From a virus, in the IMG/VR virus record IMGVR_UViG_3300038429_000587, positions 1 to 64,000 of that record: a stretch of DNA of 64,000 nucleotides; one strand, written 5' to 3'. The position numbers were made by a program, and so were the translations under genes. Of the stretch, positions 52,341-59,228 are shown one piece after another. Each line of letters starts with the position of its first letter. The stretch's first letter is position 1. The notes beneath the pieces are model-generated. The model was given only the letters and a program-made list of their open reading frames with translations. It was not told the origin of the DNA and did no database searches.

Positions 52341-53549
52341 ATGGCCACAACTGCGCCCGAAACTCAGATTCAACACCTCGAAGAACTTCCCAGCGCCAGC
52401 ACTTTTGCGCTCGCGAATGTGCCGCTATTCCGGCAGATGGCGGCGCAATACGATTTCGGCGACGAGCTTGCCCGTTTCGAGCAGACGCTGGTGAAAACCG
52501 TATTCCCCTCCGACAAAGTGGTAACCAGATCGCAACTGCTGATGTTCCTGTCGGTGGCGAAGATCTATAAGCTCAACCCGTTCGTGCGGGAGATCTTTGC
52601 TTTTCCCGCGCAAGACGGCGGGATCGTTCCCGTGGTTTCCGTAGACGGCTGGATTCAGATTATCGAACGCCAGCCGCAATACGATGGCGTCGAATTCGAG
52701 TATGCCTGGGCGGCTGGGAAAGAAGGCAAAGAGCCGGTTTCCTGTACCGCGATTATCCACCGCAAGGACCGGCAGCGTCCGACGAAGATCGAAGAGTATC
52801 TGTCGGAATGCGTCCGCGACACAAAGCAGTGGAAGCAGAAACCGATCCGTATGCTGCGCCACAAGGCGCTGATTCAGGCTGCCCGCTACGCCTTCGGCAT
52901 TGCCGGTATCTACGATGAGGATGAAGCAGAAAGAATCCTGGAAGGGAATCTGCACACCTCGTCTCAGGGGAACATAGTTTCCGAGATCCGGATGCCGCAG
53001 CGCGTTGCAGAGATTGCGCCGATCATCGTTCCGGCATTGACGCCGGTCACCGGCTCCGATACGCAGCTCATTACGGTGAGCGATGTTGCGGTCCCTAACA
53101 TTGTCACTCCTGTAAAGGTCGATCCCATCGTGGAGCCTCCGGAAGAAGTCGCTACTCCGGCGACGGAGCCAGAGCCAGTCCGACAATCGGACTCGGATAA
53201 AACCGGGAACCCGATCCTTCAGCAGCTGATGGAAGAGGGCAAGATAAAGCCAGCCTCCGAAGTGCCGCCGCCTGTGCATGAATCCGCTCCCAAGATCATC
53301 GGCAAGGGCAGGGCGCAGCGTCTCTACACCATCTTGAACCGATACAAAATTCACACGGAGCAGGAACTCAAAGAAAACTTCCTGGCTCCTTTGAAGCTCG
53401 ACCATGTCTCGGATATGCCGGTGGATATTTACGAAGGTGTTTGCCTTTGGGCGGAGGGGAGATCCCCATCTCCAGAGAATGCAACGGACAGCGATACAGA
53501 AAGGGATGAAGGTAACGATGGACTCAGTCACGATGCAACCGTTGAATAG
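52341..53549 (+). CDS. bet: Bet-like single-strand annealing recombinase
   Basis: A 402-residue protein. The core (about residues 60-190) has LMFLSVAKIYKLNPFVREI, then GIVPVVSVDGWIQII, CTAIIHRKDR and RMLRHKALIQAARYAFG, matching the Red-beta family that pairs complementary DNA strands. The C-terminal part is linker-like. It works with the PD-(D/E)XK nuclease at 54328. An ATG at 52326 is possible; 52341 has GGAGAAG upstream. Confidence 0.85.
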   Translation: MATTAPETQIQHLEELPSASTFALANVPLFRQMAAQYDFGDELARFEQTLVKTVFPSDKVVTRSQLLMFLSVAKIYKLNPFVREIFAFPAQDGGIVPVVSVDGWIQIIERQPQYDGVEFEYAWAAGKEGKEPVSCTAIIHRKDRQRPTKIEEYLSECVRDTKQWKQKPIRMLRHKALIQAARYAFGIAGIYDEDEAERILEGNLHTSSQGNIVSEIRMPQRVAEIAPIIVPALTPVTGSDTQLITVSDVAVPNIVTPVKVDPIVEPPEEVATPATEPEPVRQSDSDKTGNPILQQLMEEGKIKPASEVPPPVHESAPKIIGKGRAQRLYTILNRYKIHTEQELKENFLAPLKLDHVSDMPVDIYEGVCLWAEGRSPSPENATDSDTERDEGNDGLSHDATVE

Positions 53550-53739
53550 CTCGAACCTGGATTCGGCTGGCTTCGATCCAGAGACGGGGACGCTGGTAGT
53601 TCAGTTCAAATCCGGCAAGAGCTATCGATGGATCGGGGTCACTCAGGATATCTACGACTCTTTAATGGAAGCGTCGAGTCCGGGCAGATACTTCAACGAA
53701 TTTATCGCCGGGAAGTTCGGTCGTGGAGACCTCGTATAG
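53518..53739 (+). CDS. KTSC-domain protein
   Basis: A 73-residue protein. The pattern SAGFDPETGTLVVQFKSG, YRWIGVTQDIYDSLMEASS, GRYFNEFIAGKF matches KTSC domains, which are common in phages and often fused to nucleases or tRNA synthetases. The function is unknown. It overlaps the bet gene end. Confidence 0.75.
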   Translation: MDSVTMQPLNSSNLDSAGFDPETGTLVVQFKSGKSYRWIGVTQDIYDSLMEASSPGRYFNEFIAGKFGRGDLV

Positions 53740-53747
53740 GAGAAACG

Positions 53748-54020
53748 ATGGCAAGTGCAGACGAATCGGTGAATGCGGTTCCGCAGTATCAATGCACGGA
53801 ATGCGGTCAAGTTCTAGACATGAATCTTTCTCGCGGCATCGAGAAAAGATCGAAAGCACAGCAGCGCCGGGATGAAGACGACTCCGAGAATTATGATCGC
53901 AGCGATATTCAATTGATCATAACGAGTTGCGGGAATCGGACCTGCTCTCAGTATGCTGTCGTGAAGGTTATTCGTATCCCGCGAATCAAGGTTCCAAGTG
54001 CCAGGATCGATTTGGCGTAA
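53748..54020 (+). CDS. Small zinc-ribbon-like protein
   Basis: A 90-residue protein with CTECGQVL and a later CGNRTC, two Cys pairs expected to bind zinc. The middle is charged. TAGGAG precedes the start. It may bind DNA in the recombination operon, but this is only suggested by context. Confidence 0.55.
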   Translation: MASADESVNAVPQYQCTECGQVLDMNLSRGIEKRSKAQQRRDEDDSENYDRSDIQLIITSCGNRTCSQYAVVKVIRIPRIKVPSARIDLA

Positions 54021-54044
54021 TTACTTATTTCCAAAGAGGGAATC

Positions 54045-54338
54045 ATGAAAGTAGTCGAATTAGCAGAAGTTCTGCCTCAGCGCGCAACCAGCTCCAAGTA
54101 CGATCACCTGATCAACAAGGCGATTGAAGTTGGATACAACAAGGCTGTCGTAGAGGACTTTTCTTCACCTGAAATTGCGGAGCGAACCGCCTCCTCGATT
54201 CGTGCGTTAAATAACAAAACTCCTCGGCATAACCACTTGCGGACCTCCGTCATCGGCCAGACTGTGGTTATCTATCTGGACCCCCGCAAAAAGGCCACGG
54301 AAGAAAGAAAAAACGCCGAGACGGCAAATGTCGCTTGA
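54045..54338 (+). CDS. Small hypothetical protein
   Basis: A 97-residue protein (MKVVELAEVLPQRATSSKYD...). No motif is recognised. It overlaps the nuclease gene start by eleven bases. Confidence 0.5.
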   Translation: MKVVELAEVLPQRATSSKYDHLINKAIEVGYNKAVVEDFSSPEIAERTASSIRALNNKTPRHNHLRTSVIGQTVVIYLDPRKKATEERKNAETANVA

Positions 54339-54978
54339 GATCCAAAACGGCTCCTTTGAGGAAAAGGGGCATATCTATCGTGACGCTCAGGGCCGGAAAG
54401 TTCTGAGCGTTACGCAAGTCCTGCAACTTATGGGCTTGGTGAATTACGACTTTATCCGGGAAGAAATACTGCAGCGCAAATCGCAGATCGGCATAGCCGT
54501 GCATAAGTCCATCGAGTATCTCTGCGAGGGGGCGCTGGACTGGGATACGGTCGATCCGGCCGCGATGCCATATGTTGTCGGAGCGGAATCTTGGATGCGG
54601 GAAATGGCCTTTGTCTCGGAAAAACGAGAGCAGGCGGGCATTGCGACGATCAACGGCATGTCGTTCGGATATGCCTACGATCACAAGGGCAAGATGCGCT
54701 ACAAGGGCAGGGAACGCCAGGTCATCCTCGATCTGAAAACTTGTTCGGCATCGAGTCCGAGCTGGGCCTTGCAGACAGCGGGTTATGCCCTGGCAGAGAA
54801 TCCAAACTCTCCGGCAAGTCTTCTGCGTGTCGTCACTCAATTACTTCCCGATGGCCGGGTGAAACCCATTTACTTCGAGGATCTGCAGGACTATCGCACC
54901 TTCCAGTACATGCTCTATTGTGCGATCTGGAAGACGAATCACGGTTACAAATTAGAACGGGAGGAAGAGGCGGCATGA
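54328..54978 (+). CDS. PD-(D/E)XK nuclease, recombination exonuclease candidate
   Basis: A 216-residue protein. IGIAVHKSIEYL (about residues 50-61), YAYDHKGKM and VILDLKTCSASSPSW (about 130-145) form the D-E/DxK core of the RecB/Cas4-type exonuclease fold. DLKT supplies the last two catalytic residues. Near a Bet-like annealer it probably makes single strands for annealing. Cas4 itself is unlikely since the four Cys of the iron-sulphur cluster are missing. Confidence 0.75.
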   Translation: MSLEIQNGSFEEKGHIYRDAQGRKVLSVTQVLQLMGLVNYDFIREEILQRKSQIGIAVHKSIEYLCEGALDWDTVDPAAMPYVVGAESWMREMAFVSEKREQAGIATINGMSFGYAYDHKGKMRYKGRERQVILDLKTCSASSPSWALQTAGYALAENPNSPASLLRVVTQLLPDGRVKPIYFEDLQDYRTFQYMLYCAIWKTNHGYKLEREEEAA

Positions 54979-55226
54979 CGCGGGCCTTCACGCTATTTGC
55001 CGGATTAGCGTGTCTCGTCGCCTGTTCGGGGACACAGCAGCCGACGACGGCAATCACGGCTAAGTCGATTCATGTCCGGCAATACGACGGTGGTTACCTG
55101 ATCGGCGAATGGGAAACGAAAGGCATTGTTTACAGCGCCATCAATGGAGCGAAATATCGCTTCGAAGACGCTAGTTCCCACCAAACGATAGAAATATCCG
55201 GCACCGTCCAAATCGTCATTCAGTGA
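54975..55226 (+). CDS. Small lipoprotein
   Basis: An 83-residue protein. The N-terminal MTRAFTLFAGLACLVACSG has a lipobox (LVAC), so it should be lipid-anchored after export. The mature part is a small beta domain (YDGGYLIGEWETKG). It could act in exclusion of other phages or lysis. Start and previous stop overlap (ATGA). Confidence 0.6.
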   Translation: MTRAFTLFAGLACLVACSGTQQPTTAITAKSIHVRQYDGGYLIGEWETKGIVYSAINGAKYRFEDASSHQTIEISGTVQIVIQ

Positions 55227-55234
55227 GGGATTTC

Positions 55235-55981
55235 ATGCCAGAGGAAACGGATCAATATGGGCTGGTCACCGTTCTCAAGGGCCAGATAGAAGCTCCGGAT
55301 GGGGCATATGCGCGACAAAGGCAACAGCTGCGCGCTGAGTTCTTGCCGGTTGTCGTCTCAGCAAAACAATACGAAGTTACGAACCTTTTCACTTATCAAG
55401 AAGCTGTCGGAATGGGCAGCATGTTACAGGCGCTCTCTGGCAAGGTCACAGAGTTTTATAAGCCAGTAAAACAGGTCTTCGACGCCGCAAAGAAAATCGT
55501 GCTCGACAATGAGAAACTCGACGCCGGACTTGTTAACGCCGCCAAGAATCACCTTAGCGTTCAAGTCTCTATCTTCGAAGCGGAGCAGGAGCGCCAGAGG
55601 CAGGCAGCAGAAAAGATTGCACGAGAAGCGGTAGCGAAAGCGGAGCAGGAACGCCGTTTGGAACGCGCCATCGAACTGGACCAGGAGGGCTACAAAGAGG
55701 AAGCAGTCCGATTATTGGACAGCGAAGAGTTGGCGCCTCCAGTCATTGTGCAGGCTTCGATTCCAAAGAAATCCCCTGGCTCGGTCCATCGCAGGAAGTG
55801 GCATGCTCAGGTCAACGATCCCACGCTGCTAATCAAAGGGATTGCGGCCGGCAGCGTGCCCATCCAGGCGGTAAAGATCGATCAGGCTTGGCTCGACAAG
55901 CAAGCCACCCAATATCAGGGAGGCCTGAATTATCCAGGAGTGTCGACGTATGAAGAACAAACCCATCACTTCCGATCCTGA
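55235..55981 (+). CDS. Conserved phage protein with coiled coil
   Basis: A 248-residue protein. The central segment (about residues 100-165) is a long charged coiled coil (EAEQERQRQAAEKIAREAV). The C-terminus has NYPGVSTYEEQ, a conserved end in a phage family usually found near recombination genes. The role is unknown; inhibition of host nucleases has been suggested for similar coiled-coil proteins only by position. Confidence 0.6.
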   Translation: MPEETDQYGLVTVLKGQIEAPDGAYARQRQQLRAEFLPVVVSAKQYEVTNLFTYQEAVGMGSMLQALSGKVTEFYKPVKQVFDAAKKIVLDNEKLDAGLVNAAKNHLSVQVSIFEAEQERQRQAAEKIAREAVAKAEQERRLERAIELDQEGYKEEAVRLLDSEELAPPVIVQASIPKKSPGSVHRRKWHAQVNDPTLLIKGIAAGSVPIQAVKIDQAWLDKQATQYQGGLNYPGVSTYEEQTHHFRS

Positions 55982-56234
55982 GGCCATGAAAGAGCTTAAA
56001 GACAAGATCGACTTGATCGTCATAAAGCAGCTTCACCACTTGAGCTCCAATCAGCTGACTCCGGAAGCGGAGATCGTAAAAGACCTTGGCGCCGACTCTC
56101 TCGATTGCGAATTTGTCCTCTTCGAATTGGAAGACGAGTTCGAAATCGAAACAGACGAGGCCGATTTCGAAAAGCTGCGAACGCTGGGGCAGGTGTATCA
56201 GTATGTCGCGGAAAAACTTGAGGAGAGCAAATGA
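55950..56234 (+). CDS. Acyl carrier protein
   Basis: A 94-residue protein. LTPEAEIVKDLGADSLDCEF contains the DSL motif whose Ser takes the 4'-phosphopantetheine arm; LVIKQL-like helix 1 and the EIETDEADFEKLRTLGQVYQYV end also fit AcpP. ACPs carry acyl chains in fatty acid synthesis. In a phage it may redirect lipid supply or serve another thioester reaction. No partner synthase is present in the window. Confidence 0.85.
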   Translation: MKNKPITSDPEAMKELKDKIDLIVIKQLHHLSSNQLTPEAEIVKDLGADSLDCEFVLFELEDEFEIETDEADFEKLRTLGQVYQYVAEKLEESK

Positions 56235-56563
56235 AGATAGTGAATTGGACGTCCCTTTTTGCCGGGGCGGTCGTAATCATCGCGCTGGCGTCTCCGGCCT
56301 TTACCCAGAACAAACAAGAGCAACCCGCAGCGCCTCCAGTGGCAAAAGCTGGCTCCGCGCCTGCTCCCGTCTCCCTATCTCAGGAAGAAGAGACTGTGCT
56401 TCTCGTTCGCTGGCAGGACGTCGAAAAGGCGCAGCTCGCGCTACAGAATGCCGTTCTTTCTATTCAAGTGAATCGTGGCTGGGGTAAGGATTATTATTAC
56501 GATTACCAGAGCAGGAAGTTCATGCATACGACGCAGGAACCTGCTAAGGCAGAGAAGAAATAA
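56231..56563 (+). CDS. Small secreted protein
   Basis: A 110-residue protein with a signal peptide (MKIVNWTSLFAGAVVIIALA, cleavage near ASPAFTQ). The mature part is Pro/Ala-rich and then helical (EETVLLVRWQDVEKAQLALQ). No family is recognised. The start overlaps the ACP stop. Confidence 0.5.
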   Translation: MKIVNWTSLFAGAVVIIALASPAFTQNKQEQPAAPPVAKAGSAPAPVSLSQEEETVLLVRWQDVEKAQLALQNAVLSIQVNRGWGKDYYYDYQSRKFMHTTQEPAKAEKK

Positions 56564-56573
56564 CCAGCTTGTG

Positions 56574-56665
56574 GGCCTCCTGAAGAGACGAACGAAAGCT
56601 CCGTTGTCTGTAATCCGGTAAAACGCGATTCTATAGAACGGAAAGTAGTCGATTTTCAGGAGGCC
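56574..56665 (+). ncRNA. Structured RNA candidate 1
   Basis: GGCCTCCTGAA (56574-56584) and TTCAGGAGGCC (56655-56665) are perfect complements separated by 70 bases. Inside, TCCGTT and AACGGA form a second stem. No gene is present. The nested pairing suggests a folded RNA or a leader of the next operon. No T run follows. Confidence 0.5.
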
Positions 56666-56706
56666 GATCCCTTCCCTGAATTTCTCCGATCCGAGTTTCC
56701 ATCAGC

Positions 56707-56715
56707 TGGTATGAT
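56707..56715 (+). promoter_or_regulatory. Extended -10 promoter candidate
   Basis: TGGTATGAT (TG, one base, TATGAT) stands 30 bases before the ATG at 56746. No good -35 is seen, as usual for extended -10 promoters. Confidence 0.5.
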
Positions 56716-56745
56716 TTCTCCCATCTTAATCACCAAGGGAGAGTT

Positions 56746-57093
56746 ATGAGCGAATCAGGAATTCCCGACATAGCCAAGCAGGATCAAAACAGGCTGATTG
56801 CCTTCATGAAACAACTAAAGCTGTTGGCGGCACAATATGAGATCCACGCATTTCTTTGTTATTTAGCGCCAAGATCCAGTCATACCGATATCCCTGTCGT
56901 AGGGAAGATCTCGGGCGGCTGCGAGAAATGCACAGCTCTCGCTCATGCAGCGCATTTAATCAAAATGGAAGATTACGAAAAGACGGATTTGTTGTATGCA
57001 ACCGAATTTCTGACAAGGCACGCCGATATTTTCGGGGAGACAACGCAGGGAGAGTTTCCTCCGGAAGTGGAGGACATTTCAAAGATGAATTAG
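56746..57093 (+). CDS. Hypothetical protein, paralogue 1
   Basis: A 115-residue protein. GCEKCTALAHAAHLIKMEDYEKTDLLY (27 residues at about 58-84) includes a CxxC pair and aligns with GCESCILDAIALI...EKKDLIYIL in the following gene, so the two are distant tandem copies. Function is unknown. AGGGAG precedes the start. Confidence 0.5.
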   Translation: MSESGIPDIAKQDQNRLIAFMKQLKLLAAQYEIHAFLCYLAPRSSHTDIPVVGKISGGCEKCTALAHAAHLIKMEDYEKTDLLYATEFLTRHADIFGETTQGEFPPEVEDISKMN

Positions 57094-57131
57094 ATCGATT
57101 ACCATCAACCTCTCAAGGGATGGGAAAATTA

Positions 57132-57422
57132 ATGGCTACGAAAAAAGCGAACAAAAAATCCGACGAATTCCAGCGGGAAATGGAGACCGTCATAGACAAA
57201 CTCGGGTACCATGCAGTCTTTGTGGCTGGAATACAAAGGAACCTGGACGAGCCGGGATCGTACCTGGAAACCTTCCAAAAAGGATGCGAAAGCTGTATTC
57301 TTGACGCCATAGCCCTTATTTTAAACGGATTGGAAAAGAAGGATCTCATTTACATTCTGGCGCGTATCGAAGGAGCCAAAATAGTAAAGACAAACGCAGA
57401 AGAAGCACCGACAATTCAGTAG
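57132..57422 (+). CDS. Hypothetical protein, paralogue 2
   Basis: A 96-residue protein (MATKKANKKSDEFQREMETV...) with a GCESC motif in the same relative place as the preceding protein. A start at 57120 is possible. Its stop abuts the ATG of the next gene. Confidence 0.5.
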   Translation: MATKKANKKSDEFQREMETVIDKLGYHAVFVAGIQRNLDEPGSYLETFQKGCESCILDAIALILNGLEKKDLIYILARIEGAKIVKTNAEEAPTIQ

Positions 57423-57716
57423 ATGAAATTCAAAAATCAACCATGGGACGAACCAGGACTAGATCCGCTGCAGCGCATGGTGCGCTTCAATAAAATGAGC
57501 GTACGCGAGTTTGCGAGCCAGTTTGGAGTCAGCTATAACTCGGCGGCGTTAATCCTGGCCGGACAATATCCAAAGCTTCCCGTGGCGATCGCCATAGCGC
57601 GTTATTTTCAAGTCACGGTCGAAGATATTTGGGGCCACGAATTAGACTCTTCCGCCAGAAGACCGGTTTTCAATAGGTCATTGATTTCTGGCGGAAGAGT
57701 TGTTAAGTTGCGTTGA
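57423..57716 (+). CDS. XRE-like DNA-binding protein
   Basis: A 97-residue protein. MSVREFASQFGVSYNSAALI and IARYFQVTVEDIWG (about residues 27-75) match a Cro/XRE helix-turn-helix domain. Likely an early regulator. The stop lies at the edge of a large folded RNA region. Confidence 0.65.
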   Translation: MKFKNQPWDEPGLDPLQRMVRFNKMSVREFASQFGVSYNSAALILAGQYPKLPVAIAIARYFQVTVEDIWGHELDSSARRPVFNRSLISGGRVVKLR

Positions 57717-57833
57717 GCTTAGTTGCCGGAGGGCCTTAACATCGAAGTTTCCAAACTTAGATGTTAATCCGGCAACCCACTCCCTTGGGTAGCTCAACGC
57801 GGTAGGGCCGGATGGCGACCGGCCCTATTTTTA
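57711..57833 (+). ncRNA. Structured RNA candid 2 with terminator
   Basis: Nested stems: outer CGTTGAGCT (57711-57719) with AGCTCAACG (57791-57799); middle GTTGCCGG (57722-57729) with CCGGCAAC (57769-57776); inner TTAACATC (57736-57743) with GATGTTAA (57760-57767), capped by AAGTTT/AAACTT. A terminator stem TAGGGCCGG/CCGGCCCTA with TTTTT follows (57803-57833). Its last part ends 33 bases before the replication initiator gene, so it may be a regulated leader or a free RNA. Confidence 0.6.
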
Positions 57834-57865
57834 TCTCACTTCCCCTGCCTAATTCCGAGGCATAT

Positions 57866-58864
57866 ATGTCTAGCAAGTTACTGATCGAGGAAGCTCCTCT
57901 GCTTGTTTTGCCGAGCTTGGCTCGCAGAGTCGGCGTCAATGAAGCATTGTTGTTGCAACAGGTCCATTACCTTCTCAATCGGAGAGAGTTCGTCGAAGAC
58001 GGAGTCGTTTGGACATCCAGATCCTACGAAGAGTGGGGAGAAAAATTAACCCATTGCAGCGCTAGAACCATCCAGCGAATCGCTCTCAGCCTGGAGCGCC
58101 GGGGCCTGCTGAAGACCCGCCAGGGCGTCAGAAGTTCATGGGATAGGACAAAGTATTACACCATCGACTATGAGCGCCTGGACCAGCTGGAAGACCAAAT
58201 CGACCATGGCGCCAACTTGACGCAGCAAGCTGCAGAAATCCCAGCAAATACGCAATTAGCTGCGCCAGAAGCGGTCGATGCATCGTGCCAGAATGGCGCC
58301 ATCGATAGCGCCAAATTGACGTCATCGATAGCGCCAAATTGGCGCCATGTTTATATCAAGAAGAAAGAACAGAGAAAAACAGAAGAACCCCTTGTTTTGA
58401 CTTCGCAAGAAGCGAAGCCCAAACAGGAGAAGGAAGCTCGCGATCTTCGTTGGAATCCGATTCGTGAGGATTTAAAGCTTTACTGGGATACGAAAAATCC
58501 CGGCGTAGAGATGCCTTTCAATGGCAAGATCGATGGCAAGGCAGTAAAAGAATTCCTTCGCGACTTTCCCTTGCTTACTCAGGAACAATGGCGTCAATGT
58601 CTGCAACATAGAGCGCGCAGCGAGGTTATTCATAGCGAACCAATTCGCTATTGGATACGCAGGTTGATGAGTTATTATGAGAGCCCGCTCGATAGATATG
58701 GGAGGAAATTCGATGTCGGTGGAAAGCATGATCAAGCAGAAAGCCTCAACAGGAATAATCGGGAACATCTGTCTAAATGGCTCAGTGGAGGATCAGGAAA
58801 AGCGAGCGCTCCTGGCGGCCTTCCTGTACAAGTGCGCGGTGTTTTGGAACCGCCCGGTAAATGA
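57866..58864 (+). CDS. Replication initiator-like protein with winged helix
   Basis: A 332-residue protein. The N-terminal part (about residues 12-105) has LPSLARRVGVNEALLLQQVH and CSARTIQRIALSLERRGLLK, a winged-helix arrangement of phage replication proteins. The middle is a linker encoded by iteron-like DNA, and the C-terminal part resembles DnaD/primosome-type domains. It lies before small genes and upstream of dnaB. ATG at 57866 follows GAGG. Confidence 0.65.
   Translation: MSSKLLIEEAPLLVLPSLARRVGVNEALLLQQVHYLLNRREFVEDGVVWTSRSYEEWGEKLTHCSARTIQRIALSLERRGLLKTRQGVRSSWDRTKYYTIDYERLDQLEDQIDHGANLTQQAAEIPANTQLAAPEAVDASCQNGAIDSAKLTSSIAPNWRHVYIKKKEQRKTEEPLVLTSQEAKPKQEKEARDLRWNPIREDLKLYWDTKNPGVEMPFNGKIDGKAVKEFLRDFPLLTQEQWRQCLQHRARSEVIHSEPIRYWIRRLMSYYESPLDRYGRKFDVGGKHDQAESLNRNNREHLSKWLSGGSGKASAPGGLPVQVRGVLEPPGK
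58208..58350 (+). other. Iteron-like repeats, candidate replication origin
   Basis: CATCGATAGCGCCAAATTG occurs at 58300-58318 and 58323-58341 (23-bp period). Related GGCGCCAACTTGACG lies at 58208-58222, and GGCGCC occurs at 58295 and 58341. The repeats sit in the linker of the replication initiator gene, as the lambda origin does inside gene O. Confidence 0.55.
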
Positions 58865-59009
58865 GGAACTCATCGAAGAATGGTGGGATCTCGTAAAAGG
58901 CTATAGCTGGAAAAAGCTCGATAAAGCTTTCACGCGATACCTCAGCCACGGAACTGTATTTCCGGTACCAGGATTAATTATCCCGACACTCGACGAAGTA
59001 ATTGGGTAA
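58713..59009 (+). CDS. Small replication-region protein
   Basis: A 98-residue protein (MSVESMIKQKASTGIIGNIC...) that overlaps the initiator gene end. The start at 58713 has GGAGG seven bases upstream. The C-terminal part (WWDLVKGYSWKKLDKAF) resembles small phage proteins near dnaB, perhaps helicase-loading factors, but evidence is weak. Confidence 0.5.
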   Translation: MSVESMIKQKASTGIIGNICLNGSVEDQEKRALLAAFLYKCAVFWNRPVNEELIEEWWDLVKGYSWKKLDKAFTRYLSHGTVFPVPGLIIPTLDEVIG

Positions 59010-59015
59010 AAATTT

Positions 59016-59228
59016 ATGGCGACTAAGAAACCGAGTCAAGGTACACTTAAAGGCGTTGCGACGGTACTACTGGAAATCGGCGCGCAGAGAACAGAACAAC
59101 TTCGCCAAATAAGAGTTCTGCTGCAAGAGAGTAAAGATGTTGAAGCTCTCGACGCCATGCGGGAATACCTCGCGATGAATCCAGCAACAAGGAACCCAAG
59201 GGATGAAAACGAAAGACAAGCAAGCTGA
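59016..59228 (+). CDS. Small hypothetical protein
   Basis: A 70-residue helical protein (MATKKPSQGTLKGVATVLLE...). It overlaps the recombinase start by 26 bases. No family is recognised. Confidence 0.45.
   Translation: MATKKPSQGTLKGVATVLLEIGAQRTEQLRQIRVLLQESKDVEALDAMREYLAMNPATRNPRDENERQAS

Noticed and set aside
54328-54978. Cas4 (CRISPR adaptation nuclease)
   Set aside because: Four conserved cysteines are missing, and the gene stands beside bet in a recombination operon.
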